Shown here piece after piece: positions 24,501-34,255 of a DNA stretch of 64,000 nucleotides. This DNA is from CAZAYP01 sp964489425 [NCBI: uncultured Verrucomicrobiota bacterium]. Lineage in GTDB: Bacteria > Verrucomicrobiota > Kiritimatiellia > RZYC01. The stretch covers positions 171,108-235,107 of the forward strand of contig CAZAYP010000001.1 in the NCBI GenBank assembly GCA_964489425.1, written 5' to 3'. The notes under the pieces are model-generated. The model was not told the origin of the DNA and ran no database searches. It worked only from the letters and a program-made list of their open reading frames with translations. Both the position numbers and the translations under genes were made by a program. Every line of letters starts with the position of its first letter. The first letter of the stretch is position 1.

Positions 24501-27134
24501 ATAGAAGGTTGAGGTGTAGACCCCGACCGGCGTGGCGCCCAGCCACGTAAAATAGCCCGCGCCGCTGTTGGTGGCGGTGAACTCGGCGCCCGCGGGCAGG
24601 TTGCTCGCGGTCATGGTGACGCTGTCGCCATCGAACGGGTCCATGGCCGTGACCACGAACTGCAGATTGTTGGACACCGTCACCAGCTTGTCGCCAATCG
24701 GCGAGAGGATCGGCGGCTGGTTGGAGGCGGCCGCGGCCGTCGCCGTGTAGCGCACCTGATCCACGCTCCAGCGCTTAGCCTTGTTAAGCTTGGTGCGGGA
24801 GGTATAGTAAAAGGCCACGTACAGGTTGGTGGCGCCGATGTAGACGGTCAGGTCGTTGGTGGTGGCCGACCAAACATTTTCGGTATTCGTTGCCGCGAAC
24901 GGCAGGGCGGCCCAACTGACGCCCGGCGCCAGCGGGTCGCCGGTGCCGGGATAATTGGTGGAAACCTCCACATTGAGGTCCGGACCCAGGTACTCCCACT
25001 TGGTCCAGTAACTCAGGGAGGGGCTGCTGACCTCGGCCAGGCTGATGGCCGGGCTGATCAGCCAGTCATCGCTGTTCTCGTCCGCGCCGTAGCCCAGGAT
25101 CTGCATCTTCCAGGCCGTGCTCTCGGCGCCGGGGAAGTTGGCGCGCGTCCAGTCCTGGTTGCTGAACCGGCTGTAGTTGGTCCACCCCTGCCAGTCCGGC
25201 TCGAAATCCCACAGGTTGTTGGAGCTGACCACGCGCGGGGTGACGGCGATGGTGATGGTTTCACTGTCGAATCCGTCCTTGTCCGTGGCATAAAACGTGG
25301 AGGTATACACGCCGTCCGGCGTGGCCGCCGTCCAACTGAAACTGCCGTTGCCGTTGGTGGCGGCGAACGCCGCACCCGCCGGCAGGTTGCTGACCGACAA
25401 CGTGATCGGATCGCAGTCCGCCAGGTCCGTGGCCGACACGGCGAACAGCAGGTCATCGTACTCCACGACCGACTTGACGCCAATGGCCGCCAGCACCGGC
25501 GGCGTGTTGTTCGCCGGCGTGCCGCTGGCCAGTTGGACGTCATCCACGTAGTAACACTCGGTCGTCGAGTTGTTGGCGGACGCGATTTTAAAGCTGAGAC
25601 TGCTGGCCGCGGGAGGGATGGTGATCAGCACCGTGGCGTAACCGTTGGTGCCGTCGCCGTTAAACGTGGCCGGAGTGCCGGCCGCGGTGGTGGCCACGTT
25701 GGCCGCCGCGTAGGGCCAGGCAGCATTGTAAACGGTGTCGGTGGGGTTGCCTTCGGCGATGCGAATGTCCGCCGTGGCAGGGAATGACCCGCCGTCCAGC
25801 GCCACGAAGACCTCCAGGCCATCGGTGTTTTCCACGCCGCCGGTGGAGGCGCAGCGAAACTGCAACTCCACATCGTTCAGCCCGGACACGGACACGTTGC
25901 TGAAGGTGATGCTCTCCGTGCTGCCCAGGCGGCGCCCGAAACCACCGCTGCGCGCGGCCGCGGCCAGCGTGGCGCCGCCCCCGGAGAATCCCCAGGTGTC
26001 GGCGGCTGTGCCATCGAACCCCTGGAACAGGAGGGCGACGTTGGTTGTCGCGGCCGGGCTGACGGTAATGGTGATGGTTTCCGCATCCTGCCCGTCATTG
26101 TCTGCGGCATAAAACGAGGAGGTGTAGACGCCGGCCGGGCTGGCGCTGTTCCAGGTAAAGGTCCCGTTGGCGTTGGTGGCCGCGAACGCCGCGCCCGCCG
26201 GCAGGTTGCTGACCGACAGGGTGATGGAGTCGCCGTCCGCGTCCGTGGCCGCGACCGCGAACTGGAGCGTGTTGCTGAGCGTGACGGTCCGGTTCCCGAT
26301 GGCCGCCAGCACCGGCAGGTTGGTCGTGGTCGGGGTCGTATCCGTGACCGTGAAGGTCACCGTCTCGAAGTCCTGGCCGTCATCGTCAACCGCGTAGAAG
26401 GTCGAGGTATAGACGCCGACCGGGCTCGCGGCATCCCACGTGAACGTTCCGTTGGCGTTGGTGGCCGCGAACACCGCGCCCGCCGGCAGGTTGCTCACCG
26501 ACAGGGTGATGGGGTCGCCGTCCGCGTCCGTGGCCGCGACCGCGAACTGCAGGGTGTTGCTGAGCGTGACGGAGCGGTTTCCGATGGCGCCGAGCACCGG
26601 CGGCGAGTTGCTGGACACGGCGGCGTAGCTGGTCACGGTCATGTCGTCGATGATCAGGTGGCCGGGATGATTGTCGTTCAGGATGCGAATCTTGATGGCG
26701 GCGCTTACGTCGTTGACCGTGGCGGTATAGGCCACGTAGTTGGTGCCGGAAAACGCCTGCGAGATCACGGTGGAAAACGCGCCGCCGGCCACGGACTTCT
26801 GCACGGCGAACGTGCCGCCGCCGGTGTTGAGTTCGCGGTAATAGAACGCGACCTGGCCGACCGTGGCCAGGCTGGGGGTGGTGATATGGCACCCGGCGAT
26901 GTCGTCGTTGATGCGCGCGGCGTGGCCGCTGGCGCCGCGGGACGCCGCGGCATCCTCGCTGTACGCATTGAACATGGTCCAGGTGCCGCTGGGCAGCACC
27001 GCCGACGTGGTGGTGTAAGTGGCCACCAGGGTGTTGAAAGTTTCGACAAAATGATTGGTAGCGCCCGCAGCCATGACGGGAACTGCGAGCAACAAGGCCG
27101 CCAACCAACCGCCTATATTTGTTTTTCCATCCAC
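21501..27134 (-). CDS. Giant secreted Ig-repeat protein with an endonuclease/exonuclease/phosphatase domain
   Basis: A 1877-residue secreted protein with signal peptide 'WLAALLLAVPVMAAGA'. Several putative-Ig/cadherin-like repeats of about 95 residues follow, each with 'LQFAVAATDADGD', 'LPAGA' and 'GVYTSTFYA'. Between them are two near-identical 170-residue domains beginning 'FQGF(D/E)GT' and one choice-of-anchor-J-like domain ('DFEPDWQGWTNYSRFSNQDW'). Residues about 1265-1500 form an endonuclease/exonuclease/phosphatase fold ('MAANISSG', 'VACLQEFNY', 'ICGDLNTANRT', 'SDYDYVLPS'). InlB/bacterial-repeat-like segments lie at about 1520-1740, and near 1776 there is a calcium-type 'DQDHDTILTWQEHLSGT'. 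It may be an extracellular nuclease or phosphodiesterase on an adhesive stalk. It is divergent from the histidine-kinase gene; TATAGT on the minus strand near 27167 may be its -10. Confidence 0.85.
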   Translation of the reverse strand: MDGKTNIGGWLAALLLAVPVMAAGATNHFVETFNTLVATYTTTSAVLPSGTWTMFNAYSEDAAASRGASGHAARINDDIAGCHITTPSLATVGQVAFYYRELNTGGGTFAVQKSVAGGAFSTVISQAFSGTNYVAYTATVNDVSAAIKIRILNDNHPGHLIIDDMTVTSYAAVSSNSPPVLGAIGNRSVTLSNTLQFAVAATDADGDPITLSVSNLPAGAVFAATNANGTFTWDAASPVGVYTSTFYAVDDDGQDFETVTFTVTDTTPTTTNLPVLAAIGNRTVTLSNTLQFAVAATDADGDSITLSVSNLPAGAAFAATNANGTFTWNSASPAGVYTSSFYAADNDGQDAETITITVSPAATTNVALLFQGFDGTAADTWGFSGGGATLAAAARSGGFGRRLGSTESITFSNVSVSGLNDVELQFRCASTGGVENTDGLEVFVALDGGSFPATADIRIAEGNPTDTVYNAAWPYAAANVATTAAGTPATFNGDGTNGYATVLITIPPAASSLSFKIASANNSTTECYYVDDVQLASGTPANNTPPVLAAIGVKSVVEYDDLLFAVSATDLADCDPITLSVSNLPAGAAFAATNGNGSFSWTAATPDGVYTSTFYATDKDGFDSETITIAVTPRVVSSNNLWDFEPDWQGWTNYSRFSNQDWTRANFPGAESTAWKMQILGYGADENSDDWLISPAISLAEVSSPSLSYWTKWEYLGPDLNVEVSTNYPGTGDPLAPGVSWAALPFAATNTENVWSATTNDLTVYIGATNLYVAFYYTSRTKLNKAKRWSVDQVRYTATAAAASNQPPILSPIGDKLVTVSNNLQFVVTAMDPFDGDSVTMTASNLPAGAEFTATNSGAGYFTWLGATPVGVYTSTFYATDKDGRDFEVVTLTVADIPRPTNLPVLATIDPQAVTLSNRLQFAVAATDEDGDTITLTASNLPAGASFAATNASGTFTWDSARPAGVYTSVFYAADDDGWDSQAVVISVNAIAATGTIVFQGFEGTPADTWGFSGAGATLAAAARTGTYGRRLRQIESITLSNVSVAGRNDVELQFRCASTGGVENTDALEVYVALDGASFSVVPDIRLEEGNPTDTVYNASWPYTAVNVASTEAGTPATFNGDGVDGYATVRVTIPSSASSVSVKIESSSSSTAECYYVDDILLSSGAQSYNEPPVLAAISGRSATAGGALVFAVTATDVDNDPISLTASNLPLGAVFVDQGNRSAQFAWANCKPVGVYTTVFNAATVDGSDAEAVVITVGEAVTSTNITIKVMAANISSGTSQAYEDPGIRIFQGLAPDVACLQEFNYTAGARALVDTAFGTNYSYYVETDGEQIPNGVVSRFPILSSGQWVDPNVSNRDFAWAVIDIPGTQDLYVVSCHLLTTDATIRNTQATLMRNLIQSNWPANALIAICGDLNTANRTEPALTTFSAIVTDAKPSSDQNADLDTNAGRTSDYDYVLPSPSLHSMHVSTVVGGVTFTNGMVFDSRLWAEPPAPVLSTDSGVSGMQHMGIMKTFLVAQGSVVSTNATIYTLAGPHGSLSATNPVLAFGQSKTINISAASGYSIIDVLVDGVSVGVTSQYAFVSVTNNRSLTAYFADNSLRLTVINPTGPDSGSNQVSAVAGSQQACVASNSPVTLGTTQYVVLGWTASGSAPAAGATNATGAFTLTNETVVTWYWTTNYWFNGEAGSLGSLSAGDQWAAFGSEVTVTATPIAYCDFAAWSGDVAPESVSNNPVTVTMGGPRAVAAGFSERLTVHNVPEWWLASFGWTNDFAAAAESDQDHDTILTWQEHLSGTGPTNELSYFRVETRGRAVASDCVVSWPAVSGRVYDVDIMTNVLTDAWAPFRQGLAPTPPDNVFTGRIDAGDSLLIRVRVRR
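23626..24150 (-). repeat. Second copy of a 170-residue duplicated domain
   Basis: Encodes the module starting 'FQGFEGTPADTWGFSG' and ending 'AECYYVDDILLSSG' inside the giant secreted protein. It matches the module at 25516-26040 along its full length at about 80 % residue identity by eye, with no large gaps. Both nucleotide and protein sequence show a relatively recent internal duplication. Confidence 0.8.
25516..26040 (-). repeat. First copy of a 170-residue duplicated domain
   Basis: Encodes the module starting 'FQGFDGTAADTWGFSG' and ending 'ECYYVDDVQLASG'. It is the partner of the copy at 23626-24150. Shared blocks such as 'VELQFRCASTGGVENTD' and 'EGNPTDTVYNA' are identical. The fold appears beta-sandwich-like; no named family was assigned. 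Confidence 0.8.
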
Positions 27135-27297
27135 CGGGGCACACCTGCCGCGCTCAGACGATTAAACTATACCATACCCCCCGGAGCCGTTTCTATTTAG
27201 GCTTTTTTTCAGTTTGTGGCGCGGCAAGAAATCCTTTGCGCACGCAAGGCGCGCCCGCTATGATGCCGCACGGCAAGCCCAAGGAAGATCGCGTGCG

Positions 27298-28496
27298 ATG
27301 AAAAACCGGTTCGTGGACAAGTTAATCAACCGCCTGGACCGCCTGGATGCGGGCAGTCTCCAGGACCAGTTTGTGCGCCTGGCGCGCGAGCGGGGCCTGC
27401 TGGAAACCATTTTGCAGGCGGTGCAGGAGGGCATCCTGGTGCTGGATGGCGAGGGCCACATCACCTATGCGAACCGCGGCGCTGAAAAACTGCTCGGGTT
27501 CACCCTCGAAAACGCCGCCGGCACCCCCGTCAGCCGTTACCTGCGGGACATGGACTGGGCGCGCATGGCCAACCTCGACGAGGCGGCCTGGTCGCAGCTG
27601 GCCAGCCGGGAGATGGAAACCACCTATCCCGAGCACCGCTTCATCGCCTTTTACGTGGTCCCCATGAGCATGGTCACCCCCGGCGAGCGCGGGGCGGTGC
27701 TCATCCTGCGGGACGTGACCCGGGAGCGCCTGAGCGTGGCGCAGTCGCTGGAGTCCGAGCGCCTGCAGACCATCACCCTGCTGACGGCCGGCGTGGCGCA
27801 CGAGATCGGCAACCCGCTCAACTCGCTCACCATCCACCTGCAGCTGCTGGCGCGCGAGCTCAACCAGGCGCCGGGCGCGGCTGACCCGCGCCTGCGCGAG
27901 CTGCTGGACGTGGCCACCGAGGAGGTGGCGCGGCTGGACCATATTATCAAGCGCTTTCTGCAGGCGCTGCGGCCCGGCAAGCCCGCGCTGCGCTCGACGC
28001 AACTGGACAGCCTGCTGAACGAGACGCTGGCCTTCCTGGCGCCCGAGCTTCAGCGCCGCCGGGTGCAAATCGAGGTGGCCGTGGCCCAGGACCTGCCGGT
28101 GGCGCTGGTCGATGCCGGGCAGATGCGCCAGGTGTTCCACAACCTGGTGAAAAACGCGGCCCAGGCCATGCCCCATGGCGGGCGGCTGGCCATCCGCCTG
28201 GCCGCGACCGACCGCTTTGTCACCCTGGCCTTTGCGGACAGCGGCCCGGGCATCCCGGCCGACCAGCTCAGCCGCATCTTTGAGCCCTACTACACCACCA
28301 AGGCGGAGGGGTCCGGCCTGGGCCTGGTGGTCGTGCAGCGCATCGTGCGCGACCACGGCGGGCAGATTGACGTGCACAGCCGGCCCGGCCGGGGCACCGA
28401 AATCATCGTCTACATCCCGCGCGAGGATCAGCGCATCCGCCTGCTCAAGGCGCACGCGGGCGACCCCGGGGCGCCGCGCGCGGCCGGAGAGGCCCC

Positions 28497-28500
<4 letters not shown>
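27298..28500 (+). CDS. PAS-domain histidine kinase (NtrB/AtoS-like)
   Basis: A 400-residue soluble kinase. A helical N-terminus precedes a PAS domain at about residues 40-150 ('ILQAVQEGILVLDGEGHITYANRGAE'). The dimerisation/phosphoacceptor helix has His in 'GVAHEIGNPLNSL' (about residue 165). The ATPase domain at 275-385 shows the N box 'NLVKNAAQAM', G1 'DSGPGIP', F box 'IFEPYYTTK' and G2 'GSGLGL'. No transmembrane helix is seen, so it senses a cytoplasmic signal. It overlaps the response-regulator gene by ATGA (28497-28500), which makes the partner obvious. ATG 27298 was chosen for PAS spacing and a GGAAG 10 nt upstream. Confidence 0.92.
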
Positions 28501-29858
<1,358 letters not shown>

Positions 29859-29968
29859 TTCTATTTGCATGGCAGCACCGCGCGCCGTAAAGTGGGCGGA
29901 GTGATGGCGCCTGGATACCGAAGCCGGCGCGAAGCAATATACTAGAGAAAGCAGGAACGGGGGCGGTT

Positions 29969-31705
29969 ATGGCAGCACAACCAATGGGGTCCACGTTGCA
30001 GGACCTGGTCTACAACGTGGACGTGGGCGGCGGGCTCCGGATCATCAAGGTATTCCTTTATATCCTGTTTATCCTCGCCCTCATGTTGATTTATACCGTG
30101 ACCCAGTTCAAGGGGCTGGACAACGCCGAGGCCATGGACCAGGCCCAGATCGGCCGCAACCTGGCCCAGAAAAAGGGGTTCACCACCGATTATATCCGCC
30201 CCTTGAGCCTGTGGTGCCTGAAAGAGAAGTCGCCGGCGCAGGCGCCGCGGATCGACCAGCATCCGGACATTTTCCATGCGCCCCTGTACCCGCTGCTGCT
30301 GGCGGCCGGCTACAAGGCCACGGGCGTCGATTTCAAGCCCTTGATGGAGCCGGGCGTGTACCCGCCGGAACAATGGGTGGTCATCCCCATGAACCACCTC
30401 TTCACCCTGCTCAGCGGGGTGCTCGTGTTCTTCCTGGGCCGGCGCCTGTTCGACAGCCGGGTGGCCTGGCTGGGCATGACCCTGTTTTTCCTGAGCAACA
30501 CGGTGTGGGACGACAGCATCTCCGGCACGGGCGTGGCGGTGGTGACGTTCTGGGCCCTGCTGGCGTTTTACGCGGCCGTGGTCATGGCCGGCCGCGACCA
30601 GGACGGCGCGCCGGCCCGCAAGCTGGCGCTGCCCTTCCTGGCCGCCGCGCTGGCCTGCCTGCTGGCGGGGCTGACGCGCTACGGCGCGCTGGCGATCACA
30701 CCCGCGATCGCGTTGTACGTGGGCCTGGCTGTCCGGCGACGCGGCTGGATCTGGGCGGTGGCGCTGCTGCTCATCGTGGTGGCGGGCATGACCCCGTGGC
30801 TGGTGCGCAACAAGCAGGTCAGCGGCGGGATCCTGGGCCTGGCCACCTACACGGCGCTGGCCGACACCTCGCTCTTCGCCGACGACACCCTCGAGCGCAC
30901 CCTCGCGCCCAAGCTGGCCATGGACGAGGTGCCCCAGGCGCTGCAGGTCAAGTGGCTCCGCAACCTGGCGCTGTTTTACCAGGACAACCTGCGCACCCTG
31001 GGCGACGGCCTGCTCACCAGCCTGTTCCTGGTCACCTTCTTCTACCGCTTTGTCCGGCGGCCAGTGCAGATTTTCCGGTGGTGCCTGCTGCTGGGGTTGG
31101 TGCTGATGATGATGGTGGCGGCCCTGTTCGGCGTGCCCACCGCGCGCCTGCTGCACCTGTTCTGGCCCGTGGTCATCCTGTACGGGCTGGCCTTTTTCTT
31201 CCTGCTGCTCGACCGCCTGGAGATCAAGGTGCGCCTGCTGAGCGCCGGCGTCATCACCGCGCTGGGCGTGGCCTGCGCCCTGCCGCTGGTGTTCACGCTC
31301 CTGCCGCCGCGCAAAAGCATCCCCTACCCGCCGTATTTCCCGCCGTTCATCACCCACGTCTGCAGCCTGCTCAACGCCCGTGAAACCATCTGCGCGGACA
31401 TGCCCTGGGCCACGGCCTGGTACGGCCAGCGCAGCTCACTGCAGTTGCCGGTCACGGTCAACGAGTTCTACGAGATCAACGACTACATCAAGAAAATCAG
31501 CGGGCTCTACTTCACGACCATCTCGCGCGACAAGCCCTATGTCTCCAGCCTGATTAACGGCAGCTACAAGGCCTGGTTCCCCATCTGGGAAGGCCGGGTC
31601 CCCGCGGATTTCCCGCTCACCCACGGGTTCCCCATCGGCGAGATGAACCAGCTGTTCCTGACCGACCGCGCGCGCTGGCTTGAAAAAGGCGCCGCCGGAA
31701 AATAG
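29969..31705 (+). CDS. GT-C fold membrane glycosyltransferase (GT39/ArnT-like)
   Basis: A 578-residue protein with about 10-12 transmembrane helices. The first ('VFLYILFILALMLIYTV') is followed by an extracytoplasmic loop 'LDNAEAMDQAQIGRNLAQKKGF', which has the acidic motif position of GT39/ArnT-type enzymes, and then 'HAPLYPLLLAAGYKATG'. The family transfers sugars from polyprenyl-phosphate carriers in the periplasm. The C-terminal 150 residues form a soluble domain. It sits alone between the two-component pair and the DJ-1 gene. The substrate is not predictable from sequence. Confidence 0.75.
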   Translation: MAAQPMGSTLQDLVYNVDVGGGLRIIKVFLYILFILALMLIYTVTQFKGLDNAEAMDQAQIGRNLAQKKGFTTDYIRPLSLWCLKEKSPAQAPRIDQHPDIFHAPLYPLLLAAGYKATGVDFKPLMEPGVYPPEQWVVIPMNHLFTLLSGVLVFFLGRRLFDSRVAWLGMTLFFLSNTVWDDSISGTGVAVVTFWALLAFYAAVVMAGRDQDGAPARKLALPFLAAALACLLAGLTRYGALAITPAIALYVGLAVRRRGWIWAVALLLIVVAGMTPWLVRNKQVSGGILGLATYTALADTSLFADDTLERTLAPKLAMDEVPQALQVKWLRNLALFYQDNLRTLGDGLLTSLFLVTFFYRFVRRPVQIFRWCLLLGLVLMMMVAALFGVPTARLLHLFWPVVILYGLAFFFLLLDRLEIKVRLLSAGVITALGVACALPLVFTLLPPRKSIPYPPYFPPFITHVCSLLNARETICADMPWATAWYGQRSSLQLPVTVNEFYEINDYIKKISGLYFTTISRDKPYVSSLINGSYKAWFPIWEGRVPADFPLTHGFPIGEMNQLFLTDRARWLEKGAAGK

Positions 31706-31744
31706 CGCCGCCGCCCCGGCACGCGAGGAGGACAAGGCTACCCG

Positions 31745-32302
31745 ATGCATGCGCTCATGCCCCTGGCGGAAGGATTCGAGGAAACCGAGGCCATCACCGT
31801 GGTGGACATCCTGCGCCGCGCCCAGTGGACCGTGGTCATGGCCGGCCTGCAAGCCGACCTGGTCACCGGCGGCCACGGCATCGCCGTCCGCTGCGATACC
31901 ACCTGGGACCGCGTGGCGCCGGCCGAGTTCGATGTCCTGATCCTGCCCGGGGGGTCAGCCGGGGTCCAGCGCCTGCGCGCCGACGTGCGCGTCATCGTCG
32001 CGGTCCGCGACTTTGCCCGGCAGCGCAAGTGGCTGGCCGCGATTTGCGCCGGCCCCCTGGTGCTGCACGATGCCGGCGTGCTGGCGGGCAGATCCGGCAC
32101 CTGCTATCCGGGGGTGGAAACCGACATCCCGGAACTGCGCTGCGCGCGCGCGGCGGTGGTGGTGGATGACCGCATCATCACCAGCCAGGCCCTGGGCACC
32201 TCGGTGGCGTTCGCGCTGCGGATCGTCGCGGAACTGGACAGCCCGGCCAAGGCCGCCAAGCTCGCCCGCAGCATGGTGGTTAAATCTAAATTCAGCATTT
32301 GA
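31745..32302 (+). CDS. DJ-1/PfpI family protein
   Basis: A 185-residue protein of the YajL/DJ-1 type: N-terminal 'PLAEGFEETEA' with the conserved Glu, 'LILPGGSAGVQRL', and the nucleophile elbow 'AAICAGPLVL' with Cys at about residue 100. 'GTSVAFALRIVAEL' near the end is also a family block. These proteins act as chaperones or glyoxalase/deglycase-type enzymes in oxidative stress. The final codons (SKFSI and the stop) lie inside a dispersed repeat that begins at 32286, so the natural C-terminus has been replaced or extended by repeat sequence. The start ATG 31745 has AAGG 7 nt upstream. Confidence 0.9.
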   Translation: MHALMPLAEGFEETEAITVVDILRRAQWTVVMAGLQADLVTGGHGIAVRCDTTWDRVAPAEFDVLILPGGSAGVQRLRADVRVIVAVRDFARQRKWLAAICAGPLVLHDAGVLAGRSGTCYPGVETDIPELRCARAAVVVDDRIITSQALGTSVAFALRIVAELDSPAKAAKLARSMVVKSKFSI

Positions 32303-32492
32303 ATTAACTACGAAACACGCGAACAACGCGAAACTCGTTGCCGCAGAAAGAGGAACAGGCGAACAAGTTGAAAATAACATCGTTCACCTGTTGGATGAAG
32401 GAAGAATTCGAGCCATTGCCGTACATATTTAGCAGAGAGTCAAAGGGATGCATTCGCGTGTTTCGCGTGTTTCGTAGTTCATCTGCTCTTTC
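32286..32492. repeat. MITE-like dispersed repeat, copy A (with terminal inverted repeats)
   Basis: A 207-bp block that recurs at 58131-58337 with 11 mismatches and no gaps (196/207 identical). Its core (32306-32479, 174 bp) is bounded by perfect 18-bp inverted repeats aactacgaaacacgcgaa / ttcgcgtgtttcgtagtt, extending to 25 of 27 matches. No transposase is encoded. It overlaps the last five codons of the DJ-1 gene and lies between convergent genes. Confidence 0.85.
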
Positions 32493-32522
32493 CAGGTTTA
32501 ACCCGGCGCGCCGTAGGCCGGC

Positions 32523-34253
32523 TTATCCGGCGGGCTGGGCGGCGGCGGATGCGGACCCGCCCGGCAGCGGATCGAGCGCCCGCCCCACAGACTCCAACAG
32601 CTGGTTGATGGTGTAAGGCTTTTGCAGGAAGGGAATGCCGCTTGACTGCATCAGGTTCAGGCGCGGGTGCTCGCCCGTGTAGCCGCTGCTCAGCAACGCC
32701 TTGATGTGGGGAAACTGCGCCTGGATTCGGTCCAGCAGGTCCATGCCATTGCCGTCCGGCAGGATCGAATCGCTGAACAGCAGGTCAAAGCGGCCCTTTT
32801 CGCGATGCAAGGCCTGGAGCGCTTCCTCAAGGGTGGTGGCGGCGACGATCTCGTAGCCGCTTTCGCGCAGGGCCTGGGAAACAAAGCGCAGCACGGTTTG
32901 TTCGTCTTCCACCAGCAGGATCCGCTGGCCCGTGCCGCGCCGGGCAGGCGCGCTCGCCCCGGACGCGGACTCGCGATCCGTCCCACCGAACACGGCCGGC
33001 AGGTACAGGGTGAACACGGTGCCGGACCCCGGCGCGCTCTGCACGTGGATCCAGCCGCCATGCTGCTGCACGATCCCGTAGACCACGGACAAGCCCAGGC
33101 CGGTCCCGTTGGGGCCCTTGGTGCTGTAAAAAGGCTCGAAGATCCGGGCCAGGGTGGTTTTATCCATGCCCACGCCCGTATCCTCGACCGACAGCGCCAC
33201 ATAATTGCCCGCCTGGCTGCCGCCGGCTTGTTGCACGGCGCGCTTGTCCAGGGACACGTTGCTGGTGCGCAGGGTCAGCCGGCCGCCGTCGGGCATGGCG
33301 TCGCGGGCATTGACCACCAGGTTCATGACCACCTGGCCAAGCTGGCCGGGGTCGCCCTTGACCAGGAACAGGCCGGGGTGCAAACGGGTGACCAGTTCGA
33401 TGTTCTCGCCGATGATGTGGCGCAGCATGGCCTCCATGGGGGACACCAGGTTGTTCATATCCACGTCGCGCGGGTTGAGCACCTGCTTGCGGCTGAACAC
33501 CAGCAACTGGCGGGTCAGGCCGGCGGCGCGCTCGCCCACCTGCTTGATCTCCTCGATCTCCTTGCGGTAGGGATCGTTCTCCGGCATCTGCATCAGCAGC
33601 AGGTCGCTGTAGCCGATGATCGGCAGCAGCATGTTGTTCAGGTCGTGGGCGATGCCGCCGGCCAGCCGGCCCACGGCCTCCATCTTGTGGGCCTGCAGCA
33701 GTTCCCGGTGCAGGCGCTCGCGCTCCTGCTCGGCCTGCTTGCGCTCGGTGATGTTGCGGATGATCAGGATGACCTGGTGGTCCAGCAGGGGCAGCAGGCG
33801 CGCCTCGTAGAAGCACTCGCGCTCCCAGAGCTTCAGCTGGTACTCGGTATTCACCACCCAGCGCGTGTCGCGGACTTGCTGGAGCGCCTCGGCCAGCCGG
33901 GCGCCGATGCCCTGGTGGGGCAGGTCCTGGATGCGCTTGCCGAGCATGTCCCGGGGCGGGACCACGAAATCCATCTCGCTGCCGCCCCGGCAGTCCAGCA
34001 CCGTGCCGTCCTGGTCGAGGCGGAACACCAGGTCCGGCAGCGCCTGGAACACCACGCGCATTTCGGACTGGGTCTGGATCAGCTCCTCGGAGACCCGCTC
34101 CAGCAAGCGTTCCAGGTGGTCGCGGTCGGCCTCAAAATGCCGGTACGCCGCGGCCACGGCGGCGCAGAACTCGGGCCAGCGGTCCGGCGGCGCGGCGCCG
34201 CCCCCGCCGCCCTGTTCCAGTTGGCGCGCCAGCAGGGGATGAGCGCTTTCCAT
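32523..34253 (-). CDS. Hybrid histidine kinase with PAS and C-terminal receiver
   Basis: A 576-residue soluble sensor. Order: coiled N-terminus, PAS (about 65-165, 'VVFQALPDLVFRLDQDGTVLDC'), HisKA with His in 'GGIAHDLNNMLLPIIGYSD' (about residue 202), and HATPase ('NLVVNARDAMPDGG', 'DTGVGMD', 'GTGLGLSVVYG', about 310-430). The receiver (about 450-570) has phospho-Asp in 'LLFSDSILPDGNG' and Lys in 'LQKPYT'. The architecture is a standard one-protein kinase/receiver that would pass phosphate to an Hpt protein or act alone. It starts 2 nt after the FIST gene's stop, with CAGGAG inside that gene's end, so FIST is the probable signal input. Confidence 0.92.
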   Translation of the reverse strand: MESAHPLLARQLEQGGGGGAAPPDRWPEFCAAVAAAYRHFEADRDHLERLLERVSEELIQTQSEMRVVFQALPDLVFRLDQDGTVLDCRGGSEMDFVVPPRDMLGKRIQDLPHQGIGARLAEALQQVRDTRWVVNTEYQLKLWERECFYEARLLPLLDHQVILIIRNITERKQAEQERERLHRELLQAHKMEAVGRLAGGIAHDLNNMLLPIIGYSDLLLMQMPENDPYRKEIEEIKQVGERAAGLTRQLLVFSRKQVLNPRDVDMNNLVSPMEAMLRHIIGENIELVTRLHPGLFLVKGDPGQLGQVVMNLVVNARDAMPDGGRLTLRTSNVSLDKRAVQQAGGSQAGNYVALSVEDTGVGMDKTTLARIFEPFYSTKGPNGTGLGLSVVYGIVQQHGGWIHVQSAPGSGTVFTLYLPAVFGGTDRESASGASAPARRGTGQRILLVEDEQTVLRFVSQALRESGYEIVAATTLEEALQALHREKGRFDLLFSDSILPDGNGMDLLDRIQAQFPHIKALLSSGYTGEHPRLNLMQSSGIPFLQKPYTINQLLESVGRALDPLPGGSASAAAQPAG

Positions 34254-34255
34254 GC

